A stretch of 19,186 nucleotides of DNA, taken from Clostridium sp. UBA4746 (GTDB taxonomy: Bacteria; Bacillota; Clostridia; Clostridiales; Clostridiaceae). Under the pieces are notes generated by a model. It ran no database searches and was not told the origin of the DNA. It worked only from the letters and a program-made list of their open reading frames with translations. The translations under genes were made by a program, and so were the position numbers. Positions 6,754 through 13,908 of this stretch are shown here, one piece after another (positions within the stretch are counted from its first letter, which is position 1; each line of letters begins with the position of its first letter). The DNA is taken from the NCBI GenBank assembly GCA_002403785.1, contig DHIM01000001.1, positions 1 through 19,186 on the forward strand, in the 5' to 3' direction.

Positions 6754-8205
6754 ATGGGAAATACAAAATATCACGACTTTATTAAAAGTCATTCTTGGCA
6801 GAGTCAACCCCTGATGGAAACAAAAGTTAAGAAAAAGCCAAATAACCCCATGGGTAGGCTAACCCTTTTAGGTTTAACGATGTTGGGATTGGGCGGAGCT
6901 ATTGGTTCTGGTATTTTTGTCGCCAGCGGCCTTGCGATCAATCAGGCAGGTCCAGCCATTATCCTTACATTTATCATAGGTGGTATCATCTCCACTCTGG
7001 TAATGACAATGCTGGGGGAAATGTGTGCTAATGAACCAACCAGCGGTTCCTTCAGCGTTTATGCGGGGGAGTATCTTGGTCCTGCCCTAGGATTTATCTC
7101 CGGCTGGATCTATTGGCTGGCAGGGATTTTAACACTTTCTACAGAAATGGTTGCAGCGGCCTTAATTACACGTTTCTGGCTGCCGACGTGGCCGATTTGG
7201 CTGATTAGCCTAATTATAGTAGGAGTCATCGTAGGTATTAGTTTTTTGAATGTGAGGGCTTTCGCCCGGGTAGAAGAAATTTTGTCCTTCATTAAGGTTG
7301 GAATTCTCCTAGTTATTATCGCATCGGGTGTGGCCGTCTTTTCAAGGATATGGCCTGGAATTAAATCACCAGGCGTGTCTAACTACGTGATTCACGGTGG
7401 TTTTTTTCCTCATGGTCTTAAAGGGGCTTTTAGTTCACTCTTATTGGTTTTATACGCTTACGCTGGGGAACAGGTCATTGGACCCGCCGCCGGAGATACC
7501 CGTAATCCGCAGAAGACTATACCCCAGGCCGTCAGGCTGATTAATTTCATTTTGATTATCTTATACATAGGGGCCATAACTACCTTAGTGGGATTAGTTC
7601 ACTGGTACCAGGTGCCCCTGAACGGGAGTGGCTTTATCTTTCTCTTTGATAATTTAGGGGTGCCTGCGATGACCCATATTATGAGCGCAGTTATTTTAAG
7701 TGCTATACTTTCGGCCATGAATTCCAACATGTATGGTGTACCCCGTATGCTCAAGTCTTTGGCTGAGCGACATGACGCCCCCGCATTTATGGCAAAAATA
7801 AAGCAAGGAGGGATGCCCATCACGGCAGTTCTCATATCTAGTACTTTCCTGTTGATAGTAGTGGGCATTTCTTACTTACTGCCCCAAAATATCTTCGTCT
7901 ATATAGCCAGTGCCAGTGGCGTCACGATCTTATTGAACTGGCTGGTGATTGCACTCACATATGTTCGCTTCCGACGGTACAGTAAGACAAAGCAGGGAAA
8001 CCAGTCTGAACAATCTTTCGGGTTTCCTTACGCCGCCGCCACGGCCATCGTGCTCTTGCTGATGGCCCTCGCCACTTCGGCCATGAGTTCCAATCAATTG
8101 GTGGGCCTTGTGGTAGGCATCAGCCTCGTGCTTTTGCTTACATTGTTCCATTTTTTCCTGGCAAGGAGATCCCGTCTTCGGGGCTCAAAGAATTCCCATA
8201 AATAA
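6754..8205 (+). CDS. APC-superfamily amino acid permease (complete, atypical composition)
   Basis: A 483-residue, probably 12-TM amino acid transporter of the APC superfamily (AAT-like). The family signature LGLGGAIGSGIFVASG lies at ~46-61, an EPTSGSFSVYAGEYLGP block follows TM2, and the mid-protein carries YAYAGEQVIGPAAGDTRNP, the usual conserved charged/Gly-rich region; the C-terminus is short and basic. It imports an amino acid across the cytoplasmic membrane by proton or cation coupling; the substrate is not predictable. The start is ATG 6754 with AGGAGGG at 6738-6744. The gene is clearly richer in G/C than all neighbours, with many CTG, GCC, CCG and GGC codons, which suggests recent transfer from a higher-GC Firmicute. 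Confidence 0.9.
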   Translation: MGNTKYHDFIKSHSWQSQPLMETKVKKKPNNPMGRLTLLGLTMLGLGGAIGSGIFVASGLAINQAGPAIILTFIIGGIISTLVMTMLGEMCANEPTSGSFSVYAGEYLGPALGFISGWIYWLAGILTLSTEMVAAALITRFWLPTWPIWLISLIIVGVIVGISFLNVRAFARVEEILSFIKVGILLVIIASGVAVFSRIWPGIKSPGVSNYVIHGGFFPHGLKGAFSSLLLVLYAYAGEQVIGPAAGDTRNPQKTIPQAVRLINFILIILYIGAITTLVGLVHWYQVPLNGSGFIFLFDNLGVPAMTHIMSAVILSAILSAMNSNMYGVPRMLKSLAERHDAPAFMAKIKQGGMPITAVLISSTFLLIVVGISYLLPQNIFVYIASASGVTILLNWLVIALTYVRFRRYSKTKQGNQSEQSFGFPYAAATAIVLLLMALATSAMSSNQLVGLVVGISLVLLLTLFHFFLARRSRLRGSKNSHK

Positions 8206-8415
8206 TTTTATGAGAAATAATAGAAAACCAATTATGCTAGACTAGAATTAGTATTCCATTTCTAAACATTTACTACATTACACTATATGGTGGAGTAGTT
8301 ATAACCTATTTATTTTTTAAATTCTAAGTTATATTTTTGTATCATCTAAATGATATAATTTATATTTTAAAAATATGAGTACACTATTCTTATATAAATA
8401 AAGAGGGTGAGAATT

Positions 8416-8844
8416 ATGCAGGATAATAAATTAAAAAGCATAAATAGTCATAATAATTCAACCAAGGACCTAAATGCTTATAGCCTTGCAGGAATAGGAG
8501 GAATAATAGGTTCGGGATTCTTCCTTGGATCAGGAATAGCTATAAAAGAAGCAGGACCGTCAGTAGTTTTGGCACTTCTGTTTGCAGGAATCATTATGTC
8601 ACAGGTACTGGGTGCCATGACTAGCATAAGTATAAACCGTCCTGTTACTGGCTCCTTCCGTGTATATACGGAGCAATTTTTAGGAAGATTTACAGGGTGT
8701 TTATTAGGGTGGATAATATATGTATCAAGGATACTGGGTACAGCGGCTGAAGCAATTGCAGAAGTATTATTCATTATTGCTTGGAGCAACAGGTTCTCAA
8801 AAATCTTCTTTAAAAATTCCACACATCTTTCATTTAAACGCTGA
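8416..8844 (+). pseudogene. Truncated amino acid permease N-terminus (APC family)
   Basis: The ~115 N-terminal residues of a second APC permease are readable, homologous to the complete gene upstream: LAGIGGIIGSGFFLGSGIAI corresponds to LGLGGAIGSGIFVASG, and NRPVTGSFRVYTEQFLGR to the EPTSGSFSVY block. Similarity stops near the AAEAIAE residues (around 8755-8775). The tail to the stop at 8842-8844 is read from transposase DNA in the wrong direction. The start is ATG 8416 with AGAGGGTG at 8402-8409. AT-rich codon use is native to this genome, unlike the upstream permease. Only about three TM helices of twelve remain, so it should not transport. Confidence 0.75.
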
Positions 8845-8976
8845 TCTAATGCTTGATTAGAAATAACTATTCCTATTTTTGAACTAAGTTTTGTACATAA
8901 GGTAACAAGTGTATTATTCGCATGATTTCTGCCTACGTTAAGCAAGTAATGCCTATAAATACCATAAAGGTTGTAT
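8775..8976 (-). mobile_element. IS4-like transposase N-terminal remnant
   Basis: On the minus strand the text VTLCTKLSSKIGIVISNQAL followed by DQRLNERCVEFLKKIFENLL resembles the N-terminal region of IS4-family transposases (a 'L...G..IS.Q.LD.RFNE.AV.FLK..F' pattern). The frame is open back to a stop near 8977 and no DDE catalytic region is present. The similarity ends at the junction with the truncated permease at about 8775-8790, so insertion and later deletion probably destroyed the permease. Confidence 0.5.
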
Positions 8977-9103
8977 TAGAGTTGTTTTGATACTTTGTTT
9001 TTGGTAATAGTTTTGGAACTGAAAATCACTTATAAAGTGACTATTTCTAAGGTTTATATTTAAGTACCGAAAACGACTGTTTTGGAACTTTTGCAAAAAA
9101 TAA

Positions 9104-9131
9104 AACAAGAGCATTTATTTACACTCTTGTT
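9104..9131 (-). terminator. Probable terminator of the CGGC gene
   Basis: AACAAGAG (9104-9111) pairs with CTCTTGTT (9124-9131) around a 12-nt loop. Read on the minus strand the stem is followed by TTATTTTTTG, a U-rich tail, ~50 bases past the CGGC stop codon. Confidence 0.5.
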
Positions 9132-9172
9132 AATAACTCTACTGTTCATTTATTATTAATTTTAATTACTAT

Positions 9173-9505
9173 TTAATGTGTGTAATCAATAATTTTTATA
9201 GTATCTCCTATTTTTTTCTGAATAACATCTTTCATTTTTTGTGCATGTGGACAAGCAAAACCAATAGGATTTCCTTTTGTAATACAGGACGCTAAAACAA
9301 TAGTATCAGCACCTCTTTTAACCATTTCAACAGCTCTTGTTACAGCTTTTTTCCCTGGGCAACCACCACAAGTATTAACGCCAACTACCTCAATATCTTC
9401 TTCAATTCCTTCAAATGCAAGCTTTTTTTCCTTTACAACCTTGAAACAGGTAGTACTTGGACACATATCCTCCGTTTGCATACACCTTATTAATCCGACT
9501 TTCAT
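9173..9505 (-). CDS. CGGC-domain putative metal-binding protein
   Basis: A 110-residue protein of the CGGC family. It has GLIRCMQTEDMCPSTTC at the N-terminus (C8, C15, C20), the defining NTCGGCPGKK (C46, C49), LASC (C74) and FACPHAQ (C85, H87). The ordered Cys/His suggest a bound metal or Fe-S centre; the function is not known. The frame is open further upstream to 9604, but ATG 9505 is preferred because GAAGGGGGT lies 7-15 bases upstream and the family begins at MKVGLIRC. It is a single gene on the minus strand, separated from the alcohol dehydrogenase by a bidirectional terminator, so it has its own promoter, not clearly visible to me. Confidence 0.85.
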   Translation of the reverse strand: MKVGLIRCMQTEDMCPSTTCFKVVKEKKLAFEGIEEDIEVVGVNTCGGCPGKKAVTRAVEMVKRGADTIVLASCITKGNPIGFACPHAQKMKDVIQKKIGDTIKIIDYTH

Positions 9506-9683
9506 TGTAATACCCCCTTCTCCCAGAATTAAAATTTGATATAGATGTTTAAGAAAACTTACTTTATTAATATAAACTTCTCTTAACCGTATAGGCTTAA
9601 ACACTTTATTTATGTTTATTTTAATCTTATTGTATTATATTTGTTCGGTAATATCAATTTAAATAATTGAACGTTCTAAACAG

Positions 9684-9740
9684 AAAAAAAGAACTATTAT
9701 GAACTACATTTATAGTAGTTCGTAATAGTACACTTTTTTT
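9684..9740. terminator. Bidirectional intrinsic terminator
   Basis: A 15-bp stem (9693-9707 with 9715-9729, one T-G pair) with a 7-nt loop is flanked by A7 at 9684-9690 and T7 at 9734-9740, so it has a T-tail on both strands. It ends the alcohol dehydrogenase transcript on the minus strand and insulates the CGGC gene. Confidence 0.75.
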
Positions 9741-9827
9741 AACACTAGCTAAAATTATAAGATATATTTAATAAATGGTATTAAGTTGTAACTTTCTGTT
9801 CCATTGCTACAGAGACCTCAATCTAAG

Positions 9828-10976
9828 CTACATTGCTTGTCTGAATAGTTCAATTACTTGTTGAAGCGTAGCAAGACGTGGATTTGTAAATTGACATGCA
9901 TCCGCTTTAGCATTTGTAGCCATTACTTCAAAGTCTTCTTCTTTAACACCTAACTCAGTGAGGCCTGAAGGAATACCTACGCATTTTGATAATCTTACAA
10001 TTGAGTTAATTGCAACCTCAGCAGCATCATGTACACAAAGTCCAGTTACATTTTCCCCCATCGCAATAGCGATATCTTGGAATCTCTCTGCACTAGCTAA
10101 AATATTAAATCTAGAAACTATTGGAAGCAAAATAGCATTACATATTCCATGAGGCAAGTTGTAGAATCCACCTAGTTGATGTGCCATAGCATGCACATAC
10201 CCAAGGCTTGCATTATTAAATGCCATACCACCTAAAAATTGAGCATAAGCCATTTTTTCTCTCGCTTCCATATTTGTACCGTTTGCAACTGCTTTAGGCA
10301 GGTATTTAGATATAAGTTTTATAGCCATTAATGCAGCAGAATCTGTAAGAGGAGTAGCAGCGCTAGAAACATAGGCTTCTATAGAGTGAGTAAGAGCATC
10401 CATTCCAGTAGCGGCAGTAAGTGCTGGTGGCATACCAACCATTAATTCAGGATCATTAATTGAAACATTTGGTGTTACTCTCCAGTCAACTATAGCCATT
10501 TTAACTTTACGAGAAGTATTTGTTATTATACAAAAACGTGTCATCTCTGATCCAGTACCTGCTGTAGTATTAACTGCAACAAAAGGTGGAAATTGTTTTG
10601 TTGATTTATCTAATCCCTCATAGTCCCTAATATTGCCACCATTAGCAGCTATAAGTCCAAGCCCTTTAGCACAATCATGAGAAGATCCTCCACCAAGTGA
10701 TACTATTGCATCACAGGAATTTTCCTTCCACATTGCAACAGCGGCCTCTACATTGAGATCAGTTGGATTTGGCTGAGCACCATCGAAAATTATTGCTTCT
10801 AGACCAGCTTCTACTAATATACCTTTTACCTTTTCTGCCATACCTAATTTAGTTAACATTTCATCTGTAACAATTAATACTTTGTTACCACCTAATGATT
10901 TAATGTGATTTCCAACCTCATTAACAGACCCTTGACCAATTGAGTTTATTGTAGGAATAAAATAAGTGTTTATCAT
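9828..10976 (-). CDS. Iron-containing alcohol dehydrogenase (group III)
   Basis: A 382-residue Fe-ADH. The NAD(P)-binding GGGSSHDCAKG is at ~95-105. GMDALTHSIEAY carries the metal-ligand Asp and a conserved His, and HAMAHQLGGFYNLPHG contains the His ligands. It reversibly oxidises an alcohol to an aldehyde with NAD(P)H in the cytosol, for example ethanol, butanol or 1,3-propanediol; specificity cannot be read. ATG 10976 is chosen over GTG 10985 because AAAGGA sits 10 bases before ATG and almost touches GTG. Length is normal and all motifs are intact. A truncated aldehyde dehydrogenase lies upstream in the same direction, which suggests a former aldehyde/alcohol dehydrogenase operon. Confidence 0.92.
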   Translation of the reverse strand: MINTYFIPTINSIGQGSVNEVGNHIKSLGGNKVLIVTDEMLTKLGMAEKVKGILVEAGLEAIIFDGAQPNPTDLNVEAAVAMWKENSCDAIVSLGGGSSHDCAKGLGLIAANGGNIRDYEGLDKSTKQFPPFVAVNTTAGTGSEMTRFCIITNTSRKVKMAIVDWRVTPNVSINDPELMVGMPPALTAATGMDALTHSIEAYVSSAATPLTDSAALMAIKLISKYLPKAVANGTNMEAREKMAYAQFLGGMAFNNASLGYVHAMAHQLGGFYNLPHGICNAILLPIVSRFNILASAERFQDIAIAMGENVTGLCVHDAAEVAINSIVRLSKCVGIPSGLTELGVKEEDFEVMATNAKADACQFTNPRLATLQQVIELFRQAM

Positions 10977-11037
10977 ATACAGCACATCCTTTCTTTTATT
11001 ACATTAAATACATTTTAGAATTTAATGCTTATTGATT

Positions 11038-11067
11038 TATATCGTTATATTTAGTTATAACGATATA
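11038..11067. promoter_or_regulatory. Perfect palindrome upstream of the alcohol dehydrogenase
   Basis: TATATCGTTATA (11038-11049) and TATAACGATATA (11056-11067) are perfect 12-bp arms with a 6-nt spacer, ~60 bases upstream of the dehydrogenase start. It looks like a dimeric repressor site. It does not match the clostridial Rex consensus spacing, so the regulator is unknown. Confidence 0.5.
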
Positions 11068-11129
11068 TAATTTATTATTACCTAAATTATACGTAAGAAG
11101 CCTTTGTTTTAGCACTTAATATAATAATT

Positions 11130-11191
11130 GTTAGACAGATTCACATACGGTTCTCGTCGATGAGCATAAGCGGTGACGCCTCTGTTTACTC
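11130..11191 (+). mobile_element. Possible 3' end of a group II intron (domain V 3' strand plus domain VI)
   Basis: CACATACGGTTC followed by a short linker, an imperfect helix (GAGCATAAGCGG...GCCTCTGTTTACTC) and the TACTC end resembles domains V and VI of bacterial group II introns. The 5' strand of domain V and the rest of the intron are absent. It lies ~80 bases from the point where the aldehyde dehydrogenase reading frame loses similarity. Confidence 0.3.
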
Positions 11192-11210
11192 AAAAAAAGT
11201 ATGCTTTATC

Positions 11211-11531
11211 TTAAAAAATAGGCAAAATTGATAGCATAGTTGGGTGGATAATTAAAGATATAGATGAAGATTTCTCACTGTTTTCATCTATTAAATCGGC
11301 AATTTTCAATAACATACCTGAACGTTCTTGAGGACTAATATCTTTCCATGTCTCCCATGCTTTCCAAGCAGCTTTAACAGCATTATCGATATCCCCTTTA
11401 CCGGCATCTACACAAGTTGCTAGTAATTCGCCATTTGATTGATTATATGCTTTAAAGGTTTTCCCTTCCTTTCCGTCAACCCATTTTCCGTTGATATAAA
11501 GCTGATATTTGTCATCTGTCTTATTTAACAT
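11211..11531 (-). pseudogene. Aldehyde dehydrogenase, N-terminal fragment
   Basis: The first ~87 residues match the N-terminus of NAD-dependent aldehyde dehydrogenases: QLYINGKWVDGKEGKTFKAY, then NGELLATCVDAGKGDIDNAV, AWKAWETWKDISPQERSGML and LLKIADLIDEN. Similarity ends near 11270 and the last ~19 residues to the stop are unrelated. The Rossmann core and catalytic Cys (normally ~residue 300) are lost, so no dehydrogenase activity is possible. The start is ATG 11531 with AAGGAGGAG at 11538-11546. The promoter and operator upstream remain excellent, so transcription may still run on towards the alcohol dehydrogenase. Confidence 0.8.
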
Positions 11532-11552
11532 TTTTTACTCCTCCTTACCTTT

Positions 11553-11574
11553 ATACCATACCCCGGTATAGTAT
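11553..11574. promoter_or_regulatory. 22-bp operator (CsoR/FrmR-like inverted repeat)
   Basis: ATACCATACC and GGTATAGTAT flank a CC spacer: 10-bp arms with one mismatch, immediately downstream of the -10 element and upstream of the Shine-Dalgarno. AT-rich arms around a central GC tract fit operators of the CsoR/RcnR/FrmR family, some of which sense copper and others formaldehyde. The regulator is not in the window. Confidence 0.5.
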
Positions 11575-11582
11575 CTAGTTTT

Positions 11583-11611
11583 AATATATGCTTATCTAAT
11601 TAATTTGTCAA
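11583..11611 (-). promoter_or_regulatory. Sigma-A promoter of the aldehyde dehydrogenase remnant
   Basis: On the minus strand TTGACA (11606-11611) is separated by exactly 17 bases from TATATT (11583-11588). It drives transcription towards lower coordinates. Confidence 0.7.
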
Positions 11612-11741
11612 TCTTTTTTTAAAAAATAATAAATAAACTATATGTAAAACACAATAACCAAACTTGGCATGAGAAAGATACTATTCTGGGTGTTTTTGCC
11701 CACCACCCCCCCAATGTGGAATAATATAGTAATAAAAATAG

Positions 11742-11770
11742 TTGACAAATCGTCCATTCAGGAATACTAT
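11742..11770 (+). promoter_or_regulatory. Promoter of the first arsR operon
   Basis: TTGACA (11742-11747), 17-base spacer, TACTAT (11765-11770). The -10 lies inside the left arm of the operator below. Confidence 0.75.
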
Positions 11771-11806
11771 GCTTATATACCCATATGAGAATATAAGCAT
11801 AGTATT
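11763..11806. promoter_or_regulatory. 16-bp perfect inverted repeat, probable ArsR operator
   Basis: AATACTATGCTTATAT (11763-11778) and its exact complement (11791-11806) are separated by 12 bases and cover the -10 and transcription start. This is the expected place for autorepression by the ArsR protein encoded next. Confidence 0.75.
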
Positions 11807-11836
11807 ATTTGATTTAACTTAAAGGATGTGAAACTA

Positions 11837-12196
11837 ATGGAGAAACTAATGAATTTATTTAAAGTGTTATCTGACGAAACAAGACTTAGAATTTTAGTCT
11901 TGCTATATCATAAAAAACTCTGTGTATGCCAAATTCAAGGAATATTAGAAGAGCCTCAACCTAAAATTTCAAAGCACTTAAGTAAGCTTCGCGATATGGG
12001 CTTTGTAAAAGATGAAAGGCAAGAACAATTTATATACTATCGCATTGACAAAGAAAATCAGCTTTTAAATGAGATACTTGAAAAAATAATCTTAAACCCA
12101 GAAAATTACTCTACGGTGAAAAAGGATTTAGAAAGCCTTGAAAATGGTGATGAATATGCGGAAAAGTTTAAAAAAAAATGTAACCCTAATCTTTAA
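11837..12196 (+). CDS. arsR: ArsR/SmtB-family metalloregulator (first)
   Basis: A 119-residue winged-helix repressor. It has the family opening LFKVLSDETRLRIL, then the metal site LCVCQIQ (C29/C31) in the alpha-3 position used by As(III)/Sb(III) sensors, and a recognition helix PQPKISKHLSKLRDMGFV. A Lys-rich tail with a further Cys (KKKCNPN) may supply a third thiol. It should leave DNA when thiolate metalloid binds. ATG 11837 is preferred to GTG 11828 because AAAGGA at 11821-11826 is 10 bases from it. It heads an operon with a permease and a mini-thioredoxin, and a perfect palindrome covers its own promoter. The ligand is inferred only. Confidence 0.88.
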   Translation: MEKLMNLFKVLSDETRLRILVLLYHKKLCVCQIQGILEEPQPKISKHLSKLRDMGFVKDERQEQFIYYRIDKENQLLNEILEKIILNPENYSTVKKDLESLENGDEYAEKFKKKCNPNL

Positions 12197-12230
12197 TAGT
12201 ATAAAAATAGTATAAAGGTAGGTGACTAAT

Positions 12231-13247
12231 ATGAATGTAATTTCGCAAATATTTAGTTGGATAAATAATGAAATTTTGAAAATGACTTGGCTCTCAAATC
12301 TTATTCAAGGCCTTGTAGAAAAAGTATTTGGACTATCAATTAAGGAAAGACTTGGTGGTAGCGTACATTTTTTTATTTATGATACTATAAAAATATTTAT
12401 ACTGTTATCAGTGTTAATTTTCCTTATATCCTATATTCAAAGTTATTTCCCACCGGAAAGAACAAAAAAAATTCTTGGAAACATTAAGGGGATTAAGGGG
12501 AATATACTAGGGGCTTTACTTGGAACCATTACACCATTTTGTAGCTGCTCTAGTATACCAATATTTATAGGCTTCAACGCAGCAGGACTACCACTTGGAA
12601 TAACTTTTTCGTTTCTTATATCTTCGCCACTCGTAGATTTGGCATCATTATTAATTTTAATGTCTTTCTTTGGTGCTAAGATTGCTATAGCCTATGTTGT
12701 TGTAGGATTAATTTTAGCAGTTATTGGTGGAACTATTATTGATAGATTACACCTTGAAAAATATGTAGAAGGTTATGTAAAAGAAATAAAGGATGTGGAT
12801 GTAGAAGTAATTGATATGACTAGGTCCGAGCGAATATCTTATTCAAAAGAGCAAGTTAAAGATGTATTTCATAAGGTTTGGTTATATGTTTTAATTGGTG
12901 TTGGGATTGGTGCTGCAATTCACAATTGGATACCTCAATCAATAATAGAAACTGTAGTTGGAAACGATAATCCTTTTGCAGTATTACTTGCTACCGCTGT
13001 AGGTATACCAATGTACGCTGACATATTTGGAACATTACCAATAGCAGAAGCATTATTTGGAAAAGGCGTAGGTATTGGCACGGTATTATCCTTTATGATG
13101 GCAGTAACAGCACTTTCACTTCCATCAATAATTATGCTTAGCAAGGTTGTTAAACCTAAATTATTAACTATATTTGTGGCTATAGTTGCAACAGGTATAG
13201 TCATAATAGGATATTTATTCAATGCATTTTCATTTTTACTTGTTTAA
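12231..13247 (+). CDS. ArsP/DUF318-type permease
   Basis: A 338-residue membrane protein of the ArsP_1 (DUF318, YraQ-like) family with ~8-10 TM segments in two halves. The hallmark TPFCSCSSIPIFIGF (C104/C106) ends the first helix pair and is mirrored in the second half by VGIPMYADIFGTLP. ArsP relatives export trivalent organoarsenicals; other members have unknown substrates. ATG 12231 is used instead of GTG 12222 because the GGTAGG motif at 12217-12222 overlaps the GTG and is well spaced from ATG. It follows arsR by 34 bases and precedes the CSSC thioredoxin by 30, so export is likely coupled to thiol chemistry. Confidence 0.85.
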   Translation: MNVISQIFSWINNEILKMTWLSNLIQGLVEKVFGLSIKERLGGSVHFFIYDTIKIFILLSVLIFLISYIQSYFPPERTKKILGNIKGIKGNILGALLGTITPFCSCSSIPIFIGFNAAGLPLGITFSFLISSPLVDLASLLILMSFFGAKIAIAYVVVGLILAVIGGTIIDRLHLEKYVEGYVKEIKDVDVEVIDMTRSERISYSKEQVKDVFHKVWLYVLIGVGIGAAIHNWIPQSIIETVVGNDNPFAVLLATAVGIPMYADIFGTLPIAEALFGKGVGIGTVLSFMMAVTALSLPSIIMLSKVVKPKLLTIFVAIVATGIVIIGYLFNAFSFLLV

Positions 13248-13277
13248 AAGATCAAAAGTTTAAGAGGAGGAAATATT

Positions 13278-13505
13278 ATGATAATTAAAGTTTTAGGTTC
13301 GGGATGTTCTAGTTGCAAAAAATTAGAGGAAAACACAAGAAAGGCAATAAAGGAGTTAGGTATTGAGGCAACTATAGAAAAGGTTACTGATTTCAAAGAA
13401 ATTATGGCTTATGGAGTTATGAAGACACCTGCCCTAGTAATTGATGGAAAAGTGAAGATAATGGGAAGAGTGCCATCCCCTGACGAAATTAAAAAATATT
13501 TATAA
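13278..13505 (+). CDS. Small redox-active disulfide (mini-thioredoxin/glutaredoxin-like) protein
   Basis: A 75-residue single-domain thioredoxin-fold protein: MIIKVLGSGCSSCKKLEENT with C10-S-S-C13, then KTPALVIDGKV carrying the cis-Pro loop, and a final helix SPDEIKKYL. It matches the 'redox-active disulfide protein 2' group (archaeal MTH895-like) regularly encoded beside DUF318/ArsP permeases. It could reduce, bind or hand over a thiophilic substrate to the permease. AGAGGAGG sits at 13263-13270, well spaced from ATG 13278. It is the last gene of the arsR operon, followed by a strong terminator. Confidence 0.85.
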   Translation: MIIKVLGSGCSSCKKLEENTRKAIKELGIEATIEKVTDFKEIMAYGVMKTPALVIDGKVKIMGRVPSPDEIKKYL

Positions 13506-13530
13506 TTTATCTTTATAATGATATTAACAG

Positions 13531-13561
13531 AAAAAGATTGCCATATGGCAATCTTTTTTTA
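13531..13561. terminator. Strong bidirectional terminator
   Basis: A perfect 12-bp stem (13531-13542 with 13547-13558) with an ATAT loop and a T-run on the plus strand. The complementary A-run gives a T-tail on the minus strand too. It ends the arsR operon and also touches the stop codon of the convergent HesB-like remnant (13559-13561). Confidence 0.9.
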
Positions 13562-13762
13562 GCAACCACAACCACAGGCAAATTTTTTAACAGTAAATTT
13601 ATTATCAAGTTTAATTACTTCAAGATTTTTTATAGCAGGAGCAAATTTATCTTCCGCTATGAATTTAACTCCTTCAATTTCAATAAATATGTCATCATCT
13701 TTCTGCTTGTCAAGTTCAATGTCAAATATAGGACAACTACATCTAAAAGCAATCAGTACAAA
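13559..13762 (-). pseudogene. HesB/IscA-like protein, C-terminal remnant
   Basis: The minus-strand frame from 13762 to the stop at 13559 reads LIAFRCSCPIFDIELDKQKD, then IFIEIEGVKFIAEDKFAPAI, and ends KKFACGCGC. This is the second half of a HesB-like A-type Fe-S scaffold, with the 'G-C-cluster' in the middle, 'L-D-x-K-D-D-D' and a Cys-Gly-Cys-Gly-Cys end. The N-terminal ~30-40 residues and any start or ribosome binding site are missing; a stop follows upstream at 13763-13765. Cys-Ser-Cys-Pro replaces the usual GCGGP loop. It is probably a truncated relic, cut by the promoter region of the next operon. Confidence 0.6.
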
Positions 13763-13830
13763 TTAAATTTAAATTAAAATCAATAAGAATGTGAATCTTA
13801 AATTATTATAAAAATACCCTTGATAAAACA

Positions 13831-13887
13831 TTGACATTATTAGTGATTCAGAATACTATAAGTATATAAGTAATTAATTATATACTT
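13831..13887 (+). promoter_or_regulatory. Promoter and operator of the split-permease operon
   Basis: TTGACA (13831-13836), 17-base spacer, TACTAT (13854-13859). The inverted repeat AAGTATATAA (13860-13869), 8-base spacer, TTATATACTT (13878-13887) follows directly. The same 10-8-10 site recurs at 16025-16052, so one repressor, probably an ArsR protein, should control both. Confidence 0.75.
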
Positions 13888-13908
13888 AATCAGAATGGGG
13901 GAGTTTAA

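Noticed and set aside
7110..8151. Three minus-strand open frames inside the amino acid permease
   Set aside because: Shadows of the G/C-rich coding strand; no start signals and no recognisable domains.
8478..8775. Minus-strand frame continuing from the transposase remnant through the truncated permease
   Set aside because: Only the part above about 8775 resembles a transposase. The rest is the antisense of clear permease codons.
11038..11067. Rex binding site for the alcohol dehydrogenase
   Set aside because: The GTTA and TAAC half-sites are 10 bases apart rather than the 6 of the clostridial Rex consensus.
11664..11790. Plus-strand frame MRKILFWVFLPTTPP... before arsR
   Set aside because: No ribosome binding site, and it runs through the C7 tract, the promoter and the operator. 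Probably chance.
13538..13777. Plus-strand 79-codon frame
   Set aside because: Starts inside the terminator stem and lies antisense to the HesB-like remnant, with Phe/Asn/Lys-rich noise.
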